Shown in pieces: positions 23,120-35,065 of a stretch of DNA of 64,000 nucleotides; the stretch's first letter is position 1; each line of letters begins with the position of its first letter. The DNA is taken from contig OX463846.1 in the NCBI GenBank assembly GCA_949825065.1, positions 14,235,046 to 14,299,045 of the forward strand, given 5' to 3'. The notes beneath the pieces are model-generated. The model was not told where the DNA came from and searched no databases. It was given only the letters and a program-made list of their open reading frames with translations. A program made the translations under genes and the position numbers. The DNA is from Odontocerum albicorne (taxonomy: Eukaryota; Arthropoda; Insecta; Trichoptera; Odontoceridae).

Positions 23120-23200
23120 ATTTCGAGAGTACTCTCCTTAAGGACACGGTAACTCGGGATTTACACCCACAGTTATAAATAGATTAAAAGTAATATATTT
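23120..23200. repeat. Dispersed short repeat Z
   Basis: 'agtactctccttaaggacac' followed by 'ataaatagattaaaagtaat' recurs at 54635-54715 ('ctctcctcaagggcgctgta') and partly, inverted, at 57680-57720. Element type unknown. Confidence 0.45.
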
Positions 23201-23394
23201 TTGTTATTTTATTTTAATGATTATGTACGGTACATTGTGGGGTGAATGTTTTTGGTCTCTCTGGAGTGATGAAGTGTGAGGAGATGGATTTCGCGTGATG
23301 TATACATGTGTAATTGAGTGTCACTGTTTTTCAGGTTGGTGATAATGTGCAACGGGGTTTTATATAATTAACAATCGGAAAGAAGTATCGATTT

Positions 23395-23520
23395 ATTTTT
23401 CCATGCTATATGTCCTCAGTGAGATACAGGCAAAAGCCTCGTTTACTGGGGACACGACAAATGAAAGGCAACAAAGCCAGGTCCATTAAAATTTTTTGTC
23501 CAAATTAAATAACTTGTTTC
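23395..23520. repeat. Dispersed repeat X, copy 2 (inverted)
   Basis: 'gggacacgacaaatgaaagg' and 'ccaggtccattaaaatttt' are the reverse complement of repeat X at 18665-18835. Confidence 0.7.
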
Positions 23521-23626
23521 AATATCCTTTTAATTTAAAAAATGACATACGTTTTTTGTATTTTTTTTTCAACATATGATAATATATTATAAACGTATAA
23601 GGTTTATCAATTTTATAGCTCACCGA

Positions 23627-24057
23627 AATCAAAACCACATCGCTGATTTCTAAATTTCTTACGCATTGCAGTTCTCACAATACATACTTATCATCACGCC
23701 GTATCCCTTGCGGGATAGGCAGATATAACATATTTCGTAACTTTTCAATCCAAGTACACAACTTTCTCCTCTTCCACACTATTTTTTTATATTCATACTT
23801 CTGACTTTACCTTCTTTCGAAATCTGGTCCATTTGGTTCAGCCACGTTTTCCTCGGTCTACTTCTTTCACGCACACCTTGTATAATCATAACCTTAGACT
23901 TTGCGTCATTCATTTTCAAACCATTTAGTAGATATCTCTCATTAAGCATATCCCTCGATTCGCCTTCAATTTCAGCAAGCATTCATTTTATAACATATCG
24001 TAATCCAAACCACGTCGCTGATTTCTCTATTCCTTACGCATTGCAGTTCTCATAATA
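23627..24057 (-). mobile_element. LINE-A fragment with internal deletion, flanked by 55-bp direct repeats
   Basis: The inner part (23682-24001, minus) encodes GLKMNDAKSKVM, typical of the RT palm region, joined after only two residues to GVRERSRPRKTWLNQMDQ, which is normally far downstream near the C-terminus. A large internal deletion has fused the two blocks in frame (67-residue frame 23779-23982). The 55-bp imperfect direct repeats at 23627-23681 and 24002-24057 ('cgctgatttct', 'cttacgcattgcagttctca') flank it. They are far too long for an ordinary LINE target duplication. Confidence 0.7.
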
Positions 24058-25619
24058 AGTAAATAATATTAATAATTCTAACTAGAAATTAACAAATATA
24101 TTTGTTATCATATGAGTAAGAGATATCTCTTGAGATATACTATCAACATTCGATAAAAAGCATATTAAACAAAATTATGAAAATTTACCAAGAACAAAAA
24201 GTTATTCTTGTATTAATTCACCAGATTCCTTCCTCTAAGCATCAATACTCGTAACAAAAGTGTTTCAAGAGTAAAGGAAATATTTTTCCAGTGTTGGTGT
24301 ACATTTTGTTTTACTGTAGTAAAGAGCGCAACAGTGAAGGCCTTTTGCCACCAGGCAATGCACAATGCACCCAGCCCGCTGTAAAACTGGCATTTGCCAA
24401 AATATATTGTTCCGGTGATCGCTTAGGAAATGCATTATGACCTTTCATGCAAGTCTCATGTTTCCCCACCAGTGGTGTTCAAAATGAAATTGGAATACAA
24501 TTTTTATTTCGAAATAATTTTCAGAAACTTAAACGTATCGATATACAATACATACACCGAAGGCATCAATATAAATGTATTTAATATTGAATGGGTGATT
24601 AAAGCGTTATCAAATCGATTGGGACTGTCTAAATTGTCAAATGAAAATAATCAATAAATTTTTTAGTGTTTCTTAATAAGAATATAATTCATTAGATTTT
24701 CCTTAAGTAAAATATTCTAAGGCTTACAGAAAAAATATAAATACAGAAAAAATATTTGATATAGTAAATACAGAAAAAATATTTGATATAGGCTTACAGA
24801 AAAAAATATTTGATATAGTAAATATAGTAAGAATATATTTACTATATCAAATATGATAAAAGAAAGATAAAAGTATTTAAAGTTTAAAGGGGAAAATTCT
24901 CGTGAAATGAATAATAATATAACTGGCATAGAACTGTGTGATAAAACCTCTGTTTTTTTATTTAAAAAAAAAACACCTAATGAATTTAGTTTAAATAAAC
25001 GCTGATGTAAAAAAATCTTCAAATGTAGCAAAGTTATAAGTTCTGAAATATCAACAAAACTATGAAAAGTTTAAATAAACTCATAACCCACTCCCTCATT
25101 TAGAAGACCTGTTTTGTTTAGCGTAGTTACATTTATGAATAGCATCGACTTATATAACCTATTAGTGAAAATGTGCCTGGAATACAATATGGTAGCAAAT
25201 GCAGATATAGGGAAGTACCCAAAGTCTGCAACCATCACCTTTCTATAATTATACTGAATTGATTTTATTTTTTGTAGTATCTTTAACCTGTCAAAAAAAT
25301 TGGTTTGATTCCCGTGTCAGGGCGCCCTAGAAGAGATTCTGAGACTATCTAAACGGTGCTAGACTAATTGTCTTTTTATAATTGTAATTGTAAGTAGCTA
25401 ATTCGGATGTGGAGGATGGTTACTGAACAAACTAAACAAATTATTTTTCTCCACCTGCATAATTATAGAATCCTCACTAATATGTTAACACCACTGAATT
25501 GTGCATAATATGAAAAGTGATTATATAGATTAAATCGATAGTATTGTTTAAAAAATATCTGATATATTTGTAACTATGACCAAGTGGTTTAAGATAAGGC
25601 AGCGAAGGAACTAATACAT
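24058..25619. other. Unassigned AT-rich DNA with a local tandem/hairpin repeat
   Basis: 24722-24856 holds repeats of 'acagaaaaaatatttgatat' and a hairpin (TTTGATATAGTAAATA paired with TATTTACTATATCAAA). An open frame across it is low complexity. Nothing else recognised. Confidence 0.55.
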
Positions 25620-25860
25620 TATTATTTGTGCTTAACAAACTAAATTCTTCCTCATGTGGTAATGAAAAATTACATTTCATTTTAGAACATCGGCGTTCTC
25701 TTCGATCAGGCGGTAAGAGACTCCATTGCATACCAACACATCACACTACATTTTACACATTTTTATTTGTGGTTCACTCGCAGCGACTGTGGAACGAAGT
25801 TTCAAGATTTATCAGATGTGCACCATCCTTATTTACGTAAGAGAGAATTGAAAACATATT
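25620..25860 (+). pseudogene. LINE RT C-terminus, LINE-B relative
   Basis: The plus strand reads HRRSLRSGGKRLHCIPTHHT, then TFYTFLFVVHSQRLWNEV and IRCAPSLFT. This corresponds to the LINE-B end LRSNIDC...PRSSFFTSSFTVHAVRLWNQL...APSLACF. It is 5'-truncated. The 3' side reaches ~26120, where 'ccatgttaaaccaggtacac' may belong to its UTR. Confidence 0.65.
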
Positions 25861-26284
25861 TCATCACCCTAAATATCCTTTCATCCTAATTTTCATTTAC
25901 TTCCCTTTCTTATCCTTAAACGACTTCATTTTCTTTAGTTTTACCATTATTGATAAAGAGATAAGTATTTTTTAACAATTTTTACTTAAATTTTAACGAA
26001 TGTACACATAAAGACATTATATTTTGTAAAATTTGTCTTGGATTGAACACTGTAATGTATTTCAGATACCCGCAAGATGTACCATGTTAAACCAGGTACA
26101 CAAAATAAAGAAGATTTTTATCAAATGAGAATAAATAATCTGTATGTTATAAACGATAGTCACAAATATTTAAACCTTCGTTTACATCTACATAAATAGA
26201 GAGTTTCGATATCTCTAAACATTACCATTTGATAAGTACAATTATTTGTAATGTCGTAATAAAATAAATATCCACAGTTTAGGA

Positions 26285-26455
26285 TTATCAGCATTGACGT
26301 ACTTCACTGCAACAGCGGCAATACGTTACCCGCCTCTCAGCCAGAGTCTCATATTACCGGCCGATATCGGGTGTTACGGGCGCAGCCGAAAACCCATCAA
26401 TTACCTGGACGGCTAGCCTTAACCCTTTGCATTCAACACGGACGTGCATAAAATA
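26285..26455. other. GC-rich unique patch
   Basis: A 170-bp block ('ccggccgatatcgggtgtt', 'cctggacggctagcctt') is much more GC-rich than its flanks. It has no ORF of note and no repeat partner in the window. A conserved non-coding element or regulatory site is possible. Confidence 0.35.
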
Positions 26456-26839
26456 CATACTCTTGGGATAGTAAGGCCTAAGGATGGAATTAATTAAAGG
26501 AAATGCGCACTGATAAACGGAAATGACTTGAAGAAAACGTGTATCTGTGAATGGTACTTAACTTTTCTGTATGGAATCATATTTTATTAATTTTCCCTAC
26601 ACTTAAAGAAGTTTATACAAACAAAACAGCTGCTTATAAAATGGTCTTGAGAAAAGTTTTGGAAAGGTATAATTTATAAAAACATTTCGAGATAATGCAA
26701 ATTTTATTTTCATCGTTTCATTGAATCATTTTTTTATTAAACAAAGTAATATATTGTATAAATATTTGCCAAGGCTATACCTATATGGTATACAAATTTA
26801 TTACTTAACTAATCTTGTATATATATTATAATTTATGAA

Positions 26840-27411
26840 CTTACTTAATCTAATTTTCCTACATGTCATTTTATTTTTATTTTTTATAATCTTAATATAT
26901 GATTTATTAGAAATAATTAACACCTACGTACTACTTATAACTAGACAACAATTCTTACAACTAATTATTTAGCAAGAACAAGTCCACTCGTTCAGGCTAC
27001 TTGTATTCCATCACATTCACTCAGACCTTGGTCGTCCCAGCTAATACTGTAGGTGGACTAGTCAGGCCACAGATAATGCTTCGGGAGCTTTTGCTTATAA
27101 CGGAAGGGTAGGTCGGATTTACTCTCGTAAGCCCCTAGCGCAGCGACTAAGGGATTGCTGTAATTTTGTTGACTTTTATAGAACTTCACGGTCTAAGCGA
27201 GGATGTGGTATTGTAGGGTTTCTTCTCGCTGTTCGGCGTGAAGTCGGGTAAGGTTTGTTCTGGGATGGGTGTTAAAAGATATATTTAATGCCGTGTTCTG
27301 CACTCGCTGGAGTTTCAGGTGATCCGTGCTGCTCACACTCATATTACCTATTATTGAATCTACTCCCTCACGAATAATATAATATAAAAAAATATTTTTA
27401 ATATTCTGCAA
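26840..27411 (-). pseudogene. LINE-E: RT C-terminal fragment and 3' end
   Basis: The minus strand at 27193-27411 carries SSTDHLKLQRVQNTALNISF followed by TRLHAEQREETLQYH. This is the LQRVQNxALRI...LHAExxxLP signature near the C-terminus of jockey/CR1-like non-LTR RTs. The downstream UTR to 26840 is shared with 45050-45430 ('cctacatgtcattttattt', 'ctgtaggtggactagtcagg'). 5'-truncated and inactive. Confidence 0.65.
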
Positions 27412-27497
27412 CTCAAAAAAATCAGAAGTTTCCCAAATTATAGTTATCAGAATTGAAGACTCGCGTAGATTTATAAATTATTTTTTGTTACCTTGTT

Positions 27498-27839
27498 TTG
27501 GTCGTTTTAAATGCACTATCATTTACGCCTCTAATTCTGCCACCTCGATGCACTTCGGTGCAAGATATCAGACTCCTCGGACACTGCAGAAAGTTTCGCG
27601 AGGACTGCCCTTCAACGCAGATACAGAAAGTCAAACTATTACGTCATAGTGCCCATTTAATCATGTTATCCATGATTCTGTCAAATCCTGTGCGGAGTTT
27701 AAAATATTTCCAGGTCCTTCGGGCAGATGAATACTTCTATAGACAAAATTCCCCCGCTGAGGCTAAATGTTCATCACCACTCGTTCATCCTAGCAACAGC
27801 AGGTGGTTGTTCCAGAGATTTAGTAGTTACTTTGCCTGA
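27498..27839 (+). other. 113-codon open frame, unrecognised
   Basis: A GC-moderate stretch encodes a basic, Ser/Leu/Arg-rich 113-residue product starting at an ATG. I recognise no domain, signal peptide or membrane segment. Given the LINE-E coding fragment just to its left, it may be an opposite-strand shadow of decayed LINE sequence. A host exon cannot be excluded. Confidence 0.2.
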
Positions 27840-28014
27840 ATTTAAAACAGGATCTGTGGATTTGTTGTTGTGCAAATATTTTCTAGGGTCATCCAGTTGA
27901 ATAAATCTCTCAGCACTGTTTCTTAAGTCTCATGCAGGTTTATCGACATTCTTATTACTTATGAAATTTTTGTTTCTTTTTAAACTATAGTTATTTACAA
28001 ATTAGAATTGAAGT

Positions 28015-28085
28015 GTAATATAATAAAATGTAATGTAATATAATAAAATGTAATGTAACACAACAAAATTTAATGTAATATAAAA
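28015..28085. repeat. 20-bp tandem repeat, ~3.5 units
   Basis: The unit 'aatgtaatataataaaatgt' is repeated with minor changes. Simple AT-rich microsatellite-like array. Confidence 0.85.
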
Positions 28086-28089
28086 AAAA

Positions 28090-29810
28090 CGAATATCTTC
28101 CTTTTTACTAAAGAATAATTATTCATTTAATGAATGACAATGGTTCATTTACCCATTCTCTTATATAGTTTAGGGAACACCTTTACAACAAGTCTTTGAA
28201 GACTTTTCAATACTTAAAACAATGTAGAAGAGTGTTACTTGGACCCCATTCCACTACTTAAACCGAGCAATACAGTACTTCACATCTCATTATTTTTATG
28301 TCTTGATTTCCGTTCTTGTCTCATGAATATATATTGTACATCTATGTATAACATGTGGTCTTCATTTATCAAGTGAGTTTAATTCCTGTGTTTTAGAATA
28401 TTACAATATCTTATAATTGAACGTGTGCATTTTAATCTGAAACTTCCTGTTTTCACCTTTCAATCACCGTTAATAAATAACAAGCATTATATACGAGTAC
28501 ATATCCGGAAATGATGTTTGAATATTTTTATGCAATAATATAGATTTATTTACTGCCATAACTAATTTGCTTGTTGACATTTATAGTAAATGTTTATGAA
28601 AATGTAAATTGCTTTATTTATTAAACTAAAATAATTGATTTGCACGCATTTTTCGCTATATAATTAAATAGACCTTATTTATGTTCTCGGGTGAGTTATT
28701 GCACATTTATTGAAAAAGTTAAAAACAGTTAAACTTCAATTGAAATTCTATTTGGTTTCCTCCTTAGAGCATTGAGTAAATATCTGCATAAAATACAGAA
28801 TTCTAATTAAATAATCTAGATTCATTAGTCGATAACTTATTTAATACATAATGTATATTGCTTGCAGTGAATTGAATATACGATATACAAACTAATATAT
28901 TGTAGAAGTGATAAGCGAAAGAAACAAGAAGTGAGAGTTTATAGGTTTGAAGATGAAAATTACAGAGTTTTCAAAGTTCTTAACAAAAGTAAAATATATG
29001 GGGAATAAAAGATCTCTATCAGAAAAAAGGAAAGTAATTAGGTGCTACTTGTATAAAAATCCGTGAAGGAAAATAATTTGAATGGGTTTTAATTAGGTAC
29101 TATAAGAATTCATGGATTTTAATTAGGTACTATAGTAATTCATATGGATTTTAATTAGGATTATGGATTTTAATTAAGTAATATAGGAATTCATAAAGGT
29201 AAATAGTATGAAAAGTAAGTACAATAGATTATAGTAAGATACAATAGAAATTCTTAAAGAAAAATATTATAGAAATCCAAAAGATTGTTATACATTAGTT
29301 GTAATAGATATCGACAATGAAGCATTGAAAAAACAGAAAAATAATGATAAATTGGTTTAAGTTCCGATTTATTTTGTTTAACATACTTATAACTTGAAAC
29401 AAATAAAATAAGAATAAAAAAAATTGTATTAACAAAAAAACGGATAACTTAGGAAAAAAATATGTTTTAAATTTACCAGCTAAAATGAACCGTTTATTTT
29501 CAAATTTTTAGTACACATAATTAATGTGTAGGCACAAAAATTATAGAGGAAAAGACATGGAAAAGAACTCGTACATTTTTTTTCATGAAAGGAACTAAAA
29601 ATATCGCCGGTATAAAATATGACACTTCAAGATTGATTAATATGAACTTAGACTAAACGACTGCTTTGCCAAAACTATGATAAAATGTGTGATATGAGAA
29701 AATAAACGATGTATGGGAAATTTGTTATTTAGTCTTTTCATCAGCTGCACGGAATTAAATAATCCTGCGTGGCAAGGTTTAACACTAGACTTAATAAAAG
29801 TTAGTTTTAG
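28090..29810. other. Unassigned AT-rich DNA with a ~30-bp tandem array
   Basis: 29083-29200 contains several units of 'ggattttaattaggtacta' at ~30-bp spacing, mixed with GAATTCAT. The rest has no recognisable feature. A TACGAGTA octamer lies at 28492. Confidence 0.55.
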
Positions 29811-29814
29811 AAGT

Positions 29815-30185
29815 CAGAATTCTTCTTCCTCATCGAATGCTCAATGCTGAGCGTCGTAGGCCACTGCTAAAATTTCCATGCACCATCGTAATGTCTCAAT
29901 TTCGTGCACCATCTGTATCCATCCTTTGCGGTCCTGAGCATGGTGTATGCTGCGTTTTAAGAGGATCACGTTGATCAATTTATTTGGTCCTTCCACCTTG
30001 TAGTACACCTTCATTAACTGTCCCTGTGATCACCAGATTATCTAGGCTTCCATTATTCCTTCTGGGAACATGGCCAAAGTACGTATGTTTGGATTATTTT
30101 CCTACATGTTGTCAATAGCCTTCGGTAAAATCTTATTATTAGATTATAGAGACGTTGGTGCGCCTTGCAGTCCATGGAATTCTAA
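29815..30185 (-). pseudogene. Probable LINE C-terminal fragment
   Basis: The minus strand has stretches such as AQDRKGWIQMVHEIETLRWC and AMFPEGIMEA in different frames. They resemble the end of an RTE/craft-like RT where a DRxxW...VH block is common. The sequence is GC-richer than its surroundings and full of frameshifts. No second copy in the window supports the call. Confidence 0.4.
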
Positions 30186-30384
30186 ATAAACGCCTCCAAC
30201 ACACAAAATCTAGTATTACTTGTATATAAGTTATGAAATATAGAGGTTATTATGTATGTTTAAGATTACTAAAGTGTCGTATATATATTTTTTTATAATT
30301 GCTACGAGTATAATTGGTTAAATATGTGACAGTAAAATATATTATAAAATGATAATTGCACCTTTAGAATAAGCACGTCATAAA

Positions 30385-30500
30385 CATTCGTAATGGTAAG
30401 ATACAATTCGTAGTGGTAAGGTATAATTCGTAGCGGTAAGGTATAATTCGTAGTAGTGAGGTATACTTCATAGTGGTAAGGTATAATTGTTGTGGTAAAG
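30385..30500. repeat. 20-bp tandem repeat, ~6 units
   Basis: The unit 'gtagtggtaaggtataattc' repeats with a 20-bp period. A minus-strand frame crossing it is a product of the array. Confidence 0.9.
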
Positions 30501-30611
30501 ATTTTTTTCTTTACACCGATAAATAAGTTATGAAAGATTTTCAAAACAAGCATATACTCGTACCATATATGTTATGTCTGAAATGATTGATGTGTGAAGA
30601 AGAGGTAGCCA

Positions 30612-30650
30612 ATACAAAGAAGTCTTTGTAGATCTCCCGATATGTGATTG
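30612..30650. repeat. Short palindromic repeat shared with 54.84 kb
   Basis: 'tacaaagaagtctttgtaga' followed by 'tcccgatatgtgat' recurs at 54840-54880 ('tacaaagaaatctttgtaga', 'ttccaatatgtgat'). Confidence 0.6.
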
Positions 30651-32409
30651 TTATGAATATTGCTTTAGGTGGAGTGTAGTGTATATGTGTAGTGTTCATA
30701 TATGATCACAACATTTTCTAAGGCCTTCTAAATATGGATGTCTTCAAGTATTTCCTAAAGCTGTAAACACTACTCATATATGTACCGCCACGCCGCAGGA
30801 CCATTTTCGAATATCTTTTCTCGTTCATAAATTCTACAGGATTGTGATGGTAGGTTGTTAAATATTGGTTAAAAACTTCTCATAAGTACATAGTCTCCCA
30901 TAAAAAAAATAGTGGCTCATTACGTGTAACGTATTACAAGCCAAGACAGAAACGGCGTGCAAGCACAAATACAAGGATTAACACGCCTTGATTAAAACAT
31001 TGTCTTTATTAATCATAATTGCAGGCGGCAATAAACATTCGCCGCATACAAAGTAATCTATGTGCATTTCTTGTAAAATAAATTCCAGTTTACTTTGTAT
31101 TATACAATAATTATGCTTTAAAATGTATTTATAGTTTACTAAAACTCCAAACATGTTAATATTTTTTAATTAGGAAAGAAATGCAAACGTTGAATTCAGA
31201 AAATAAGTGTTGCGCTCCGTTTGAAAAAAAAAATGGTTTCCTTAATAATCTCTCGAGTATTGATTAATTCCCACAAATTATAGAAATAAATTAGAGTTGA
31301 AAAAAACATCTAATTTATTTTTTATTTGATGCATCAATTAAGAAAAAAATGAATTTTGATGACGAAAATTGAATTTTGACGATGAAAAAAATTGAGTTTT
31401 GTTGAAATTAAGTTAAAAAAGTATAGAATGTGATGCTGCGTATCAAAAAGTTGATGCTTTTTAGATTGTTTATTAAAATACTAACAATAATTTATGATAA
31501 TCATGTTTCGTTAAGAAATTTAAAGAAACTGTTGACATAATTTGATTAAAAGTTTTTCAATTAATTCTAATGCAAAAAGAACTTTGTAATATTTTGTTGG
31601 TATTTTAAGCAAAACTGAATGTAGTTAGTGGATTTTGGAAACACTGAAGTTATCATCGAACACCGAGTTGATTACTCTTTATCTCTTTTTTTCTAATTAA
31701 CTCGCCTTTCCCAAGACTGGGATACAGTGACTCGGTTGAATATAAATAACAAATTTGCAATGTGCAACAAACCGAACAGTTAGCAAAATGTAGGCCAAAT
31801 AATATTTAATTATTTTTCAAATTTATTCGAAATAAACAAATCAATTCAGGAATGTGGCAAGCGGCATTGAAATCGTGGCATTATACAGAATTAAACATGC
31901 AATTTTAACATTAGTGTGCAGTATACGAGTATTATTATATTTCGCGATTTTTATGACTGCCAAGAAATCGTAAATCATTCAGCAAATTGGGTTTATTGTT
32001 GTAGCAATTGTGTGAATTGCCTGAAAATATAATATATTGCGTTTCATTGAAATAAATTGCACATTTATCAAGCGTGTTTTATGAAATATTATTAGATGTT
32101 TTAAAAATATTGTTTTCCGTATCGCCTGGCAGATTGATGTAAGCGAAACATACAATTAATATATTTTTTTTCTTTTGCTTGACGTTACTAACTGATGTCA
32201 CTTTCAACATCGCTTTGAAAAGGTAATTTATTACAATTTTTTAAAGCAACACATGAAATATATATTTTGTACACAGCATTTATAAATAATAAAAAGAACT
32301 TGTAGGAAATAAAAATACCTTATATTATTGGATGACAGTAAATGATATACTTATGCTTCTATCCTGCAAGAGTCAGTGACAGATTGTTAATAATACGAGT
32401 CTTTAATTT
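30651..32409. other. Unassigned AT-rich DNA
   Basis: No gene or element recognised. Near 31340-31420 'gaattttgatgacgaaaat' is loosely repeated. Octamer at 31924. Confidence 0.5.
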
Positions 32410-32690
32410 CATCTAGAAAAGTTTGTAGTCGCTGAGAGCGTGCTAGGACGACGCACAGTATATAAATACTTGTCGTCACTAGAAGCGTGTTTGGATGACG
32501 CACAGTTTAGGAAAACTAGAATTTTCTAGAAACATACTAAGACGATGCACAGTTAAGAAAAGCTTGTGGTTACTAAAAGCGAGTTAGGGCAACGCCCATT
32601 TCGGAAAGATTTGTGTTTAATAGAATAATTTAGAAAGGCTTGTGGTCACTATAAGTGACTGAAGATGGCGTACACGAATAAGATTTTCGA
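32410..32690. repeat. Degenerate ~55-60 bp tandem repeat, ~5 units
   Basis: Phrases such as 'cttgtggtcacta', 'agcgtgctaggacgacgca' and 'cagtttaggaaaa' recur in order with substitutions and indels. The array is old compared with the minisatellites at 17.5 and 37.2 kb. Confidence 0.75.
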
Positions 32691-34538
32691 TGCATGAAAT
32701 CAATTAAGTAAGTAACGCAACAGGATTACACTTAATCGCTATACTCCGGACATCGGCAGTAATGTTGTAATCGCCAGTAATCAATTGTACCACAGAAAAA
32801 AATAATTAAAAATATAAATGAATAAACAAAACATTATTTTAATAAGGCTTCAAATATACATTCAAAATAATGACGTCGACAAAAAGTAAGCTTCAAAAAA
32901 AGTTTGAACTACACACGCGATAGAGAACAACAGTGTTTGCTCAAAACCTCGAATGTTTTTAACTATTTATCCATTTTAATTGAACAGTTTAATGGTAATA
33001 CAACGATATCAGCTTGCAATGCCTTCAAACAGGACCGTAACTCATTTCCTGAATTTTGCTTTATGTGAAAACCAAATCATATGACCAAACAAAATCATCA
33101 AAGCAAATACTATAGTGGTGTAAAATTAAATTTAAGGAATAAATGTCCTCTGTCGCTTGTTGTATGAGAGTCAGGTTGATAAATCTAAACGAGTTATCTA
33201 TCCAAACTCTGTCTGAAAGCACCTTCAAGTTAACTTTCAGCCTTTTCATACTAACGATGACAAAATTAAAATTCACACATCACCGTTTAGAGACCACACT
33301 CTCCTCAAGTTTTCCTGGGCAATTCCTTACTTGTGGGAAACAAATTATGAAAATATAATATTTTTTATTTATATAAAAAAGGGGAAACTTAATTTACCAT
33401 TTTATGTAAACCCACTCACACAAGATTTTTTTAAACAAAAATAGTTTATACGTATTCTCGGTGGTCTAAGAGAAAATCAATAAAAATGTCAATATTCAGC
33501 CTCTAGCTATAATTTTTTAGAGTGTATATTTTAAATTAAGAAATGTTATAATATTCAAATTTGTTTCTTATCTCTTTTGCTGATTACCGGAGTAATTAAT
33601 ATGAATTACTGTATTATATTTATGTTACAGTTTGTCGCTTCCATTTTGTCGTTTTCTCCATATTAGTCTGACAAACCATTGCCTCTGGTCCTTTTGATAA
33701 GAATATTCAAAACCCGATAATTGCAATATTGATGTAAAAAATATCTTTAAAATATTGACGATTATTATAAGAACGTATATATTTAACTAAAACGCAAAAC
33801 ATGACAACTACGAATAAATGGAAGTCAATTAAAGTTTGATCCGAAGATTCTACTTATCTGATACGATTTATAATTTTTACCGAACATATATTTTAGTCCA
33901 TAATTTGAAATTCAAATATTTCGACATCTTTCTAGTAGGATTAACTTAATCTTTGAATGTCGTCCTTCCAAATAAGTAAGATGTGCTTTTGTGATACCTT
34001 ATTACAGATAAGTGCAACAGCACAATTTCAATATTTGTACTCAACAAAAAACATTTTTACTTCTTCTTGTAATAAAAATCAATTATTTTCGCTAAAAGTG
34101 CATATATATTTTGTTTATAAAAATGACATTTCTTCAAATAGATGTCTTTTTTACACAAGATTTCTAATCCAAGATTAAATAACGTCACTTAAAATATTGA
34201 GAAAACATAGTTCTTTTTTTCTTGATTCAATAGAACACCATATTTAATGACGTATGCTAGAGATAAAACTTGTTACTCTTATTAGGAACCAGATTTTTAA
34301 GAACCAGATTTTTAAAACACATTTGGACATTAATTTATCTCAAATGGTTTAGTTGCGTTTATAAACTGCATTTTATAAAATAAAAAAACCATGCCCCTTG
34401 AAGGTGAAAATTTAATCGAAACAGTACTGCACAAATTTATTGTTTTAGATTTGAAAAAAAAAGCTTATTGCTTTTATGGTATAACGGTATCGGTTACTTA
34501 TACAAAATATTTTCGCATATCAACTCATATCTAGATAA
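32691..34538. other. Unassigned AT-rich DNA
   Basis: No recognisable gene or element. Overlapping 71-residue frames on both strands at 33061-33358 have no motif. Confidence 0.5.
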
Positions 34539-34580
34539 CTTATTTTATATTTATGTGTTCACCACTGGTTTATTTTAAGT

Positions 34581-34623
34581 TTACTACCGGTTTCGATGAC
34601 CTCCATCTTCATCGTCAGGTGAA
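34581..34623 (-). ncRNA. Hammerhead ribozyme-like motif, left arm
   Basis: On the minus strand CTGACGA (34612-34618) is followed by a stem II with one mismatch, GAAAC (34590-34594) and CGGTA. Stem I is weaker than in the right arm. Confidence 0.6.
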
Positions 34624-34644
34624 GATAAACGTCCTTCTTCACCG

Positions 34645-34692
34645 TATTTACCTGACGATGAAGACAGAGGTCTTCGAAACTGGTAGTAAACT
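34645..34692 (+). ncRNA. Hammerhead ribozyme-like motif, right arm
   Basis: CTGACGA (34652-34658), a perfect 6-bp stem II GAAGAC/GTCTTC (34660-34665 / 34670-34675), then GAAAC (34676-34680) and TGGTA. Predicted cleavage falls after A34685. Stem I pairs TTTAC (34647-34651) with GTAAA (34686-34690). Position 7 of CUGANGA may vary in hammerheads. One extra U precedes stem II. This is the best-formed of the hammerhead motifs here. Confidence 0.7.
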
Positions 34693-34870
34693 CAAAATAA
34701 ACCAGAGGTGAACACAAAAATATAAAATAAGTATTTTATTTATTTTTTTATATAAAACATGGCACCACATAGTGAAACTAAAGTCTTTTCTTAGATTCAA
34801 GAAACATATCTAGATCATTTAAATTGATTACTCTACAATTTATTATTATTTGTGTATTTCATCACCTTCC

Positions 34871-35065
34871 ATTTACGTTGTATACAGTTAAACCAGCTGT
34901 TATATTTACATGTGGCCATCTCTTCCAATTAATTAGAAAGATTTTAAAGAGACCTTAAGTGGAAACTAGACTTGAATTCCTTAAAAATCGGGTTCCAACG
35001 AGAATAAAATTCCCAAACCCCGGGTCGGAAGACAGGCATCTAATTAACTAGGCCACAGTGATCGG
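34871..35065 (-). mobile_element. tRNA-derived SINE
   Basis: The tail 'acgttgtatacagtta', the module 'ccatctcttccaatta', the body 'aactagacttgaattcc' and the head up to 'aactaggccacagtgatc' follow the order of the reference copy at 22771, with scattered substitutions. Confidence 0.85.

Larger units (their letters stand above)
34539..34731. mobile_element. Palindromic element with two opposed hammerhead motifs
   Basis: Arms of ~80 bp are inverted copies: 'cttattttatattt...gtgttcaccactggtttattt' on the left and its near-complement to 34731 on the right. They are separated by a short spacer around 34625-34645. Each arm carries a complete hammerhead-like core reading outward on opposite strands. 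No ORF and no clear target duplication. A single-arm relative lies at 43385-43460. Distinct in sequence from the 10-bp-TSD family, but of the same general kind. Confidence 0.75.

Noticed and set aside
25285..25380. tRNA-like B box 'ggtttgattcccgtgtc' as a SINE or tRNA
   Set aside because: No A box at proper spacing and no match to the SINE families in the window.
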